A stretch of DNA of 8,122 nt from Desulfobacterales bacterium (GTDB lineage: Bacteria; Desulfobacterota; Desulfobacteria; Desulfobacterales; Desulfosalsimonadaceae): assembly GCA_018334855.1 (NCBI GenBank), contig JAGXLE010000056.1:1-8122 (forward strand). The letters run 5' to 3'. Position numbers and translations under genes: made by a program. Shown piece by piece: positions 1-4,564 of this stretch (its first letter is position 1; every line of letters begins with the position of its first letter). The notes under the pieces were generated by a model. That model made no database searches, had not been told where the DNA came from, and worked only from the letters and a program-made list of their open reading frames with translations.

Positions 1-2
1 GG

Positions 3-401
3 GGAAGACCGACAGGTACGGAAAACGTCCTTATAGTGGATGATGAGAAGTCGATAGTTGAAATGCAGCAGCAAATCCTTGAGAGTCAGGGATACAGGGT
101 AACGCCCCAAACCAGCAGCGTGGAAGCCCTGGAAGCCTTTCGGGCAAGTCCCGATAAATTTGATATTGTCATCACGGATATGACGATGCCCAACATGACC
201 GGAGACAGGCTCGCGCTGAAGATAAAAGAAATCCGCCCTGATGTGCCGGTGATTTTATGCACCGGGTTTAGCGAAAAGATTGATGCTCAGAAAAAAGGGG
301 AGTTGGGTATTGAAGGCTATATGCTTAAACCAGTTACCAAAACGGAATTGGCAAAAACGGTAAGAAAAATATTGGACAAGTTTGTCCACCCGAGTCTGTA
401 A
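3..401 (+). CDS. Hybrid sensor histidine kinase, C-terminal receiver domain (5'-partial)
   Basis: The reading frame is open from the window edge (GRPTGTENVLIVDDEKS...), so this is the 3' end of a longer gene. The Pro-Thr-Gly-Thr-Glu stretch just before VLIVDDE is the usual junction between the HATPase domain and a C-terminal receiver domain in deltaproteobacterial hybrid kinases. The receiver looks complete: acidic pair DD at 39-44, phospho-acceptor Asp at 177-179 in ITDMTMPNMTG, the Thr of LCTGFS, and the Lys of LKPVTK. A GTG at 36 could be read as a start, but that would cut the first beta strand of the receiver, so I reject it. It would act in the cytoplasm as a phosphorelay domain. The stop is TAA at 399-401. 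The kinase and sensor domains lie outside the window, so the signal is unknown. A stand-alone response regulator starting left of the window is less likely. Confidence 0.85.
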   Translation, partial: GRPTGTENVLIVDDEKSIVEMQQQILESQGYRVTPQTSSVEALEAFRASPDKFDIVITDMTMPNMTGDRLALKIKEIRPDVPVILCTGFSEKIDAQKKGELGIEGYMLKPVTKTELAKTVRKILDKFVHPSL

Positions 402-867
402 ATTTTAACCTGTTTCCGGCGTATTTTTTCAGAAGATTTTACCCAGCTCAAAAATTGCTATCAATATATCCACAATACTTGCCACGGAATGTAATATTCC
501 CGGGCTTCCTGAAATTTGCACCTTGTATCCGTCATTCCACAAATCCGCCAATTTCGAAATACTGCCCGAGATTTATGCTGTTATGTATCTTAGGTGAACC
601 CAGGCATGATTGCAGATGTTGATGTTTTTGCAAAAAAAGAACTTAGCGCTAACACATCGCGGAATCCTTTTGAAAATTTCCTAATATGCTTTGGCGGGAG
701 ACTTTCGGATCGGGTATTTTTGTTGGGTGGAATAAAACTTGCTATCACAAATAACAGGAGGACTGTGAGGATAGTGCGAAAAGTCTGAACATTCAGATTT
801 GTCAAGTGAGTGCTTTTCAAGCCAGAAACTTCCTTGATGAGGCTGATACTTCAAACAAGGGGGCAGC
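402..867. other. Gene-free interval upstream of the DUF1638 gene
   Basis: About 465 AT-rich bases between the receiver-domain gene and the DUF1638 gene. The only frames here are short and have no convincing ribosome binding site or recognisable protein. No hairpin with a T-run follows the stop at 401. The only items of note are a weak -24/-12-like element at 728-743 and an AGGAG (756-760) followed by a seven-codon GTG frame ending at 788, too short to call as a gene. Confidence 0.6.
728..743 (+). promoter_or_regulatory. Possible sigma54 promoter (weak match) before the DUF1638 gene
   Basis: TGGAATAAAACTTGCT has the invariant GG (729-730) and GC (741-742) at the required 12-base offset and a full TTGCT -12 box. 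The -24 box is TGGAAT rather than TGGCAC. The predicted start of transcription is near 754, giving a leader of about 114 bases to the DUF1638 gene. No TGCA-N3-TGCA dyad of the kind seen near the EBP lies at the expected distance upstream, although a three-quarter match (TGCA-CCT-TGTA) sits at 517-527. GG/GC at this spacing is common by chance. Confidence 0.25.
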
Positions 868-1506
868 ATGAGTGGAATTACGTTTCAAGATATCATCATT
901 ATATCCTGCGGTACACTGAGTCTGGAACTCGATTTTCTTCGCGAGCAGGGGTTTCTGGATGCCGAACACGTGTTTTTTACAAAACCCGGACTGCATGAGA
1001 ACCCACGCGAATTGGAAGGGCAACTGATACAGCGGATCCAGAAGGCCCGGGACAGGGCTGCAAAGATACTGGTCGTCTACGGCGGGAAATTTTGTTATGT
1101 GAATACCAGCGAACCGACTAGGACCATTGATACGATTATCGCCGAGCAGGGGGATGACATTGTTCGGATAAATGCCACGCATTGTATGGACATGCTCGCC
1201 AGCCGGGAAGACCGGGATGAAATGGCCGAGGGTGAAGACGTGCTGTGGCTGACACCTGGATGGATCAAATTCCGCCATGATGTATTTGCAGGATGGGACA
1301 AGGGGCTTGCCAACGAGAATTTCCCGAAGCATACCGGCGGAGCTTGGGTGTTGGATGGAATTGGTTATATGGATACCTATATGGCCGAACATCCCGAGAA
1401 GCTCCTGGAATATTCGGACTGGATGGGAATTCCCATTCAACCATGTCCCATCACACTGGACCGGTTCAAATCCCTGCTGCGTGAAGCCGCGGAAAAACTC
1501 AAATGA
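868..1506 (+). CDS. DUF1638 family protein
   Basis: A 212-residue soluble protein with no signal peptide or membrane segment. It follows the DUF1638 pattern: an N-terminal strand ending in Cys14-Gly15, a GLHENP motif (41-46), an Ile/Leu-Val-Val-Tyr-Gly-Gly strand ending near Cys76, a His105-Cys106-x-Asp108 segment, and the LTPGWI signature (128-133). The family is a Rossmann-like uncharacterised domain. From memory its members often occur near corrinoid-dependent methyltransferase genes, but none is visible here, so function stays open. The invariant Cys14, Cys76 and His105/Cys106 could form a metal or cofactor site; this is inference. The ATG at 868 is chosen because AAGGGGG (857-863) sits four bases before it. 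A longer open frame on the opposite strand (817-1605) is a shadow. The gene stands alone, between an orphan receiver domain and an IS remnant. Confidence 0.75.
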   Translation: MSGITFQDIIIISCGTLSLELDFLREQGFLDAEHVFFTKPGLHENPRELEGQLIQRIQKARDRAAKILVVYGGKFCYVNTSEPTRTIDTIIAEQGDDIVRINATHCMDMLASREDRDEMAEGEDVLWLTPGWIKFRHDVFAGWDKGLANENFPKHTGGAWVLDGIGYMDTYMAEHPEKLLEYSDWMGIPIQPCPITLDRFKSLLREAAEKLK

Positions 1507-1692
1507 TCCGATAACCCGACTGCATATTGGCAAGCCTGGTGCAAAAAAGCGCACAGCAACGTTTTTGCATTGAAGGGGATAGACCGATTGTTTTTTCACG
1601 CCCATTGGGCGCGGAGTTGCTTATCACATCCGGGCATCAGATATCTGGAGTTTGACAGCTGGTTTTCCAGAAAGGCCCTGGCCAACTCGTCG
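1507..1692. other. Gene-free interval after the DUF1638 gene, with a weak inverted repeat
   Basis: No gene is seen. TGCAAAAA (1540-1547) pairs perfectly with TTTTTGCA (1562-1569) around a 14-base loop. The stem is AT-rich and not followed by a T-run, so it is at best a poor terminator. A small CGCCC-ATT-GGGCG stem (1599-1611) and a CAGATATCTG palindrome near 1635 are also present. None has a clear role. Confidence 0.35.
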
Positions 1693-1890
1693 TGTAAAAG
1701 TTAAGGCCTTGCCGGTCAGTCTGCCCTCCCGGGCCTGTGAAATTTAAGCCACTTCCATGACGAGTTCTTCCCTGCGATTTTTGCCGAGTTCAAAAGTCTC
1801 GATTGGCCGTCGTCCCATATTGCGATACCCGCGGTTCGGCCGGTCATGGTTATAATGGCTGAGCCAGGCGTCCAGATCCGCTGGAATTAA
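1693..1890 (-). mobile_element. Insertion sequence remnant (IS481/IS3-like), one end only
   Basis: The minus strand carries the last 46-48 codons of a DDE transposase. Beyond its stop, the plus-strand sequence TGTAAAAGTTAAGGCC begins at 1693; an element end starting with TGT (ACA on the other strand) is typical of IS481-type elements. The other end, the catalytic domain and any second inverted repeat are absent, so the element is dead. The outer boundary at 1693 is inferred from the TGT only; the inner boundary, near 1885-1905, is where transposase similarity stops. Confidence 0.45.
1744..1890 (-). pseudogene. Transposase C-terminal fragment (integrase core family)
   Basis: Reading the minus strand from about 1890 to the TAA at 1746-1744 gives ...PADLDAWLSHYN, then HDRPNRGYRNMGRRPIETF, then a basic/acidic tail ending MEVA. 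The YN-x-x-RPN-x-GY...GRRP pattern is the C-terminal end of the rve/DDE integrase core of IS481 and IS3 family transposases. An intact protein would have about 300 or more residues. Here the DDE catalytic residues are lost, there is no start codon or ribosome binding site, and the frame meets a stop just upstream, where the neighbouring gene at 1927 ends. It is a relic with no expected activity. Confidence 0.75.
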
Positions 1891-1926
1891 CCTGCAGGCA
1901 TGTTTTCTGCAGTCAGTCTTGCTATA

Positions 1927-2241
1927 TTACATACCCAAATTATCTGCGTACTGGTCCGCCTTAAGGTGTTCTTCCCATTTTTCTCCCCACATATCCGGAG
2001 TTGTTTCCTCAACCGGAACGATTCTTTCCCAGGAAACGTTCATCTCCTGAAATATTTTTTCCAGTTCCTGGGCATCCGGTGAAAGCCATACGCAGAACCG
2101 CCACCCTTCATCAGTGTTTATATAGGTCCTTACCCATGTAGCAGGTTCAACCTCTGCCATTTTTCGCCAGTTTTCCTGGACGACGTTGCAGTCAATGCCG
2201 GGATTGTGATGGACAACCATGAATTTTTGCATTTTTGCCAT
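1927..2241 (-). CDS. Small DUF4242-like / nickel-binding-like protein, predicted sigma54-controlled
   Basis: A 104-residue cytoplasmic protein. The order is a first strand FMVVHHNPG (7-15), a helix rich in Trp and Glu, a second strand WVRTYINT, a third strand WRFCVWLSP, a helix DAQELEKIFQEM, and a last strand ERIVPVEE. This alternation and the spacing of HxNPG...WRFCVWL...V resemble the small ferredoxin-fold DUF4242 (nickel-binding protein-like) family. The match is by eye and moderate. His11, His12, Cys18 and Cys50 are candidate ligands. ATG at 2241 is preceded by AGGAGG on the minus strand (about 2247-2253). The gene lies downstream of and in the same direction as the EBP gene, but 207 bases away with its own sigma54-like promoter at 2300-2315 and an upstream TGCA-N3-TGCA dyad. 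I infer that it is a second target of that activator. It ends against the IS remnant. Confidence 0.75.
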   Translation of the reverse strand: MAKMQKFMVVHHNPGIDCNVVQENWRKMAEVEPATWVRTYINTDEGWRFCVWLSPDAQELEKIFQEMNVSWERIVPVEETTPDMWGEKWEEHLKADQYADNLGM

Positions 2242-2299
2242 GCTGCACCTCCTTTATTTAAATTGGCTGAACAGATTCAGTAAATGTCTAACCAATAAG

Positions 2300-2315
2300 T
2301 GCATAATTGATGCCA
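2300..2315 (-). promoter_or_regulatory. Sigma54 -24/-12 promoter for the 1927-2241 gene
   Basis: On the minus strand the sequence is TGGCATCAATTATGCA. GG (2314-2313) and GC (2302-2301) are exactly 12 bases apart. The -24 box is TGGCAT (consensus TGGCAC) and the -12 box ATGCA (consensus TTGCA). Transcription would start near 2289, giving a leader of about 48 bases before the ATG at 2241. Support comes from the TGCA-N3-TGCA dyad centred at 2450 (about -161) and the adjacent gene for a sigma54 activator. Confidence 0.65.
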
Positions 2316-2352
2316 GGTAGCCGTGTGAGATGCCTTATGGTCGCCCCTAAAA

Positions 2353-2416
2353 GGAACGGGCTGAATTAATATCAGATATTTTATGCCGGACGGGTTTCAC
2401 GCGGAAGGGGCTGAAT
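2353..2416. repeat. Pair of 14-bp direct repeats, 50 bp apart, with a palindrome between
   Basis: GGAACGGGCTGAAT (2353-2366) and GGAAGGGGCTGAAT (2403-2416) match at 13 of 14 bases with start points exactly 50 bp apart. Between them lies the perfect inverted repeat AATATC-A-GATATT (2368-2380). Both are in the stretch between the EBP stop and the sigma54 promoter of the 1927-2241 gene, roughly -65 to -127 from its predicted start. A regulator site is possible; chance or a small local duplication is also possible. Confidence 0.4.
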
Positions 2417-2444
2417 CAGGATATGTATGGTTGCCATGCAGGAT

Positions 2445-2455
2445 TGCATTATGCA
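2445..2455. promoter_or_regulatory. Putative activator site (UAS), TGCA-TTA-TGCA
   Basis: This is the same TGCA-N3-TGCA pattern found twice upstream of aprB. It is centred at 2450, about 161 bases upstream of the predicted sigma54 start at 2289, a normal distance for an enhancer. It overlaps the last codons and stop (2449-2451) of the EBP gene. Only three such dyads occur in the window, all near the EBP gene. Assignment to the EBP is inference. Confidence 0.5.
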
Positions 2456-3822
2456 TTCTTTTCTTTATTCCTTCTTCCATCGGTGGACGGCGGCTGGAGA
2501 TGATGTCGTTTAATTTTTCTATAAAGCGTGCTGGTATCAATGCCCAGCTCCATGGCCGCATATTTCCGGTTTCCTTTGTGGCGGCGAAGAGCCTCTTCTA
2601 TAAAATAACGCTCCATGGACCTGAGATCCCTGAATGAGCTGATTTGCCCGGAAGCCGAAAGTTTTTTTAAACGAAACTCTGGCGGCAGGTGGTCAACCTC
2701 AATGCGCTCGTCGCTGCAAAGCACACATGCATGCTCAATAATATTTTCAAGTTCCCTTATATTGCCCGGATAGTCGTGCTCCATTAACAGACTGCGGACT
2801 TCATCCGAGATATCGATTATATTTTTGTCTTTAAGGCGGCTGAATTTACCCACCAGGTGATCAATCAAAAGGGGCAGATCTTCCCTCCTGTCCTTAAGGG
2901 CGGGAAGTTTCAAACGAATCACCTGAATCCTGTAATAAAGATCATCACGGAATTTGCCCTCGTTCATAAGGCTGCCCAGGTCTTTATTGGTTGCAGCAAG
3001 AACCCTGACATCAACTCTAACTGAATTAACGGCTCCCAGAGGTTCAAAGATTTTTTCCTGAAGCACCCGAAGAAGCCGGCTCTGCATTGCAGGGGTAATA
3101 TCTCCGATTTCATCGAGGAAAAGGGTGCCGCCGTCTGCAATGGCGAAACGGCCTGGCTTGCTTTTTTTTGCCCCTGTAAAGGCTCCTGCTTCATAGCCGA
3201 AAAGTTCGGACTCAAGCAGTGTATCCGGCAGGGCTCCACAGTTTACAGCAACGAAAGGTTTCTTTTTACGCTTGGAGAGGTTGTGTACCGCCTTTGCAAA
3301 CAGCTCTTTGCCTGTTCCGCTGCCTCCTTCAATCAGTACGGTGCTGTCGCTTTCCGCCACCTGCGGCAGAATATGAAAAAGACTTCTCATGGGCGGGCTT
3401 CTGCCTATGATGTCCTCGAAGGTGTATTTTGCCTCCAGTTCCTTTTTGAGCTGCTCTATCTGGGTAATGTCCTGGAATGTTTCAACCCCGCCGATCATAT
3501 TGCCATGGTTGTCTTTTAAAGGGGCTGCTGAAATCCGTATCGGGATTTTGCCGCCAAAGCAATTGATGATCTGCGTTGCAACATTAATGATCGGCTTGCC
3601 ATTTTCAAGGGTGCGCTTTAAGGCGCAGTCATTTTCGCAAATATTCGCTTTGAAAATATTATAACAGTGCCTCCCGATGGCCTTGTCCCGCGGTACGCCT
3701 GTTATGTTTGCTGCGGCCCTGTTAAAATAAACAATCCTCCAGTTTAAATCAACAGTGAAGACACCTTCGTTGATGGACTCGAGAATCGTATCATGGTGTT
3801 CAATCGTCTTATGACGCCGCAC
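2449..3822 (-). CDS. PAS-AAA-Fis sigma54-dependent transcriptional activator
   Basis: A 457-residue cytoplasmic activator of the NtrC type without a receiver domain. Residues about 10-120 form a PAS sensor domain. Residues about 136-380 form the AAA+ domain: Walker A EGGSGTGK (165-172; GG where most members have GE), an intact GAFTGA sigma54 contact loop (213-218), Walker B GGTLFLDE (231-238), and arginine fingers in FRDDLYYR (291-298). Residues about 404-440 carry a Fis-type helix-turn-helix (NRKYAAMELG...TLYRKIKR). The PAS domain has Cys53, Cys62, Cys66 and Cys88; the Cys62-x3-Cys66 pair resembles a motif I recall from related deltaproteobacterial activators and suggests redox or metal sensing, unproven. 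The start is taken as GTG at 3822, because an in-frame stop lies only three codons further upstream (3834-3832) and no ATG fits; the ribosome binding site is weak. It diverges from aprB and probably controls both aprBA and 1927-2241. Confidence 0.92.
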   Translation of the reverse strand: MRRHKTIEHHDTILESINEGVFTVDLNWRIVYFNRAAANITGVPRDKAIGRHCYNIFKANICENDCALKRTLENGKPIINVATQIINCFGGKIPIRISAAPLKDNHGNMIGGVETFQDITQIEQLKKELEAKYTFEDIIGRSPPMRSLFHILPQVAESDSTVLIEGGSGTGKELFAKAVHNLSKRKKKPFVAVNCGALPDTLLESELFGYEAGAFTGAKKSKPGRFAIADGGTLFLDEIGDITPAMQSRLLRVLQEKIFEPLGAVNSVRVDVRVLAATNKDLGSLMNEGKFRDDLYYRIQVIRLKLPALKDRREDLPLLIDHLVGKFSRLKDKNIIDISDEVRSLLMEHDYPGNIRELENIIEHACVLCSDERIEVDHLPPEFRLKKLSASGQISSFRDLRSMERYFIEEALRRHKGNRKYAAMELGIDTSTLYRKIKRHHLQPPSTDGRRNKEKNA

Positions 3823-3842
3823 GGCCGTTACCTATTAATCGG

Positions 3843-3871
3843 ATTATACGGGACAGCTGAATAATTTCATA
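3843..3871 (-). promoter_or_regulatory. Possible sigma70 promoter for the activator gene
   Basis: The minus strand has a perfect -10 box TATAAT (3848-3843), with a poor -35 candidate (TATGAA, 3871-3866) 17 bases upstream. The predicted start near 3836 leaves a leader of only about 14 bases before the GTG at 3822. The TGCA-N3-TGCA dyad at 3886-3896 is about 50-60 bases upstream of this start, so the activator could influence its own gene. Confidence 0.4.
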
Positions 3872-3885
3872 ATATTAAACATAAT

Positions 3886-3896
3886 TGCATTTTGCA
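3886..3896. promoter_or_regulatory. Putative activator site 1 (UAS), TGCA-TTT-TGCA
   Basis: The core lies within a perfect 13-base dyad TTGCA-TTT-TGCAA (3885-3897). It is centred at 3891, about 142 bases upstream of the predicted aprBA start at 4033. With site 2, 31 bp away, it forms a two-site array on the same helix face, as is usual for enhancers bound by sigma54 activators. Assignment to the divergent activator is inference from position and pattern. Confidence 0.6.
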
Positions 3897-3916
3897 AAAA
3901 AACCAGGAAAAATAAA

Positions 3917-3927
3917 TGCAGCTTGCA
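3917..3927. promoter_or_regulatory. Putative activator site 2 (UAS), TGCA-GCT-TGCA
   Basis: Same TGCA-N3-TGCA pattern as the sites at 3886 and 2445, with a different spacer and different flanks. It is centred at 3922, about -111 from the predicted aprBA start and 31 bp (close to three turns) from site 1. Confidence 0.55.
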
Positions 3928-3960
3928 GGCTTGTGTCCATTGCCTTCTGATATAACTTCC

Positions 3961-3973
3961 CAACAATTTGATA
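3961..3973 (-). promoter_or_regulatory. Putative IHF binding site
   Basis: The minus strand reads TATCAAATTGTTG, a full match to the IHF core WATCAA-N4-TTR. It lies between the two activator dyads and the sigma54 promoter, centred near -66. That is where IHF bends DNA in many sigma54 systems so that the activator can touch the polymerase. The consensus is degenerate, so position is the main argument. Confidence 0.5.
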
Positions 3974-4006
3974 CTTATTTGAAAGCTTCCCCATATTTGG
4001 CATATA

Positions 4007-4022
4007 TGGCACGTCTGTTGCT
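4007..4022 (+). promoter_or_regulatory. Sigma54 -24/-12 promoter of aprBA
   Basis: TGGCACGTCTGTTGCT matches the consensus TGGCACG-N4-TTGCW at every defined base, with GG (4008-4009) and GC (4020-4021) 12 bases apart. Predicted transcription start is near 4033, giving a leader of about 65 bases to the aprB ATG. Upstream are a consensus IHF site and two identical-pattern dyads; the divergent gene encodes a sigma54 activator with an intact GAFTGA loop. Confidence 0.88.
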
Positions 4023-4038
4023 ATCCTTCTTTTGCAAA

Positions 4039-4051
4039 CGGAAAGATTCCG
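4039..4051 (+). other. Small hairpin at the 5' end of the aprBA leader
   Basis: CGGAA-AGA-TTCCG is a perfect 5-bp stem with a 3-base loop, beginning about six bases after the predicted transcription start. It could protect the messenger's 5' end or be fortuitous. Confidence 0.3.
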
Positions 4052-4097
4052 CTCGCCCGGCTTTTTATAAAATTTAGCAGAAAAAAAGGAGGGGCCG

Positions 4098-4547
4098 ATG
4101 CCAAGTTTTGTAATTCATGAAAAATGCGATGGATGCAAGGGGGGCGAGGTTACCGCCTGCCAATACATCTGTCCGAATGATCTTATGGTGCTGGATGAAG
4201 AGCTTATGAAAGCCTATAACAGCGAACCTGACATGTGCTGGGAATGCTATAATTGCGTTAAAATCTGTCCAACACAGGCCATCGAGGTGCGGGGGTATGC
4301 GGATTTCTGTCCCCTTGGCGCAAACTGCATGCCCATGCGAGGCAGCGAAGATATCATGTGGACTGTCCAGTTCAGGGGAGGAACGATTAAACGCTTCAAA
4401 TTCCCGATCCGGACCGTTGCCGAAGGAAGTGTGTCGCCGGATGGCGGCTTTGATGAAGGACAGGGGTCGCTTGATGACCAGCTGCTCTTTACCGAACCGG
4501 CATCCCTGAAGGTAGATAAACTATGGACGCTGTCCGACCATCAATAA
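4098..4547 (+). CDS. aprB: Adenylylsulfate reductase beta subunit (ferredoxin subunit)
   Basis: The 149-residue iron-sulfur subunit of APS reductase, which passes electrons to the FAD of AprA for reduction of adenylylsulfate to sulfite and AMP in the cytoplasm. Two [4Fe-4S] motifs are complete: Cys10, Cys13, Cys21, Cys25 (CDGCKGGEVTACQYIC) and Cys47, Cys50, Cys53, Cys57 (CWECYNCVKIC). Trp48, the aromatic residue on the electron path between cluster and flavin in characterised enzymes, is present. The IMWTVQFRGG...KRFKFPIRT segment and a C-terminal tail that wraps around AprA follow the family. Length is within the usual range. Cys71, in ADFCPLG, is where other members I recall have a small or aliphatic residue. 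AGGAGG (4087-4092) lies five bases before the ATG. It is the first gene after the sigma54 promoter and ends 17 bases before aprA. Confidence 0.95.
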   Translation: MPSFVIHEKCDGCKGGEVTACQYICPNDLMVLDEELMKAYNSEPDMCWECYNCVKICPTQAIEVRGYADFCPLGANCMPMRGSEDIMWTVQFRGGTIKRFKFPIRTVAEGSVSPDGGFDEGQGSLDDQLLFTEPASLKVDKLWTLSDHQ

Positions 4548-4564
4548 GAGGGAGGGGGAGGATC

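Noticed and set aside
36..401. Stand-alone response regulator starting at GTG 36
   Set aside because: The frame is open to the window edge, and the PTGTENVLIVDDE junction upstream of 36 shows that the receiver domain continues from a longer hybrid kinase.
594..788. 64-codon plus-strand frame before the DUF1638 gene, with an AGGAGG before its last GTG codons
   Set aside because: No family resemblance and no ribosome binding site at its ATG. The internal AGGAGG-GTG mini-frame has only seven codons, too few to support as a leader peptide.
1540..1569. TGCAAAAA / TTTTTGCA inverted repeat as an intrinsic terminator of the DUF1638 gene
   Set aside because: The stem is AT-rich, the loop is 14 bases, and no T-run follows the stem, so it does not fit an intrinsic terminator.
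817..1605. 262-codon open frame on the minus strand, longer than the DUF1638 gene it overlaps
   Set aside because: It has no recognisable protein or ribosome binding site, while the plus-strand frame matches DUF1638 motifs and has a good ribosome binding site. It is an antisense shadow.
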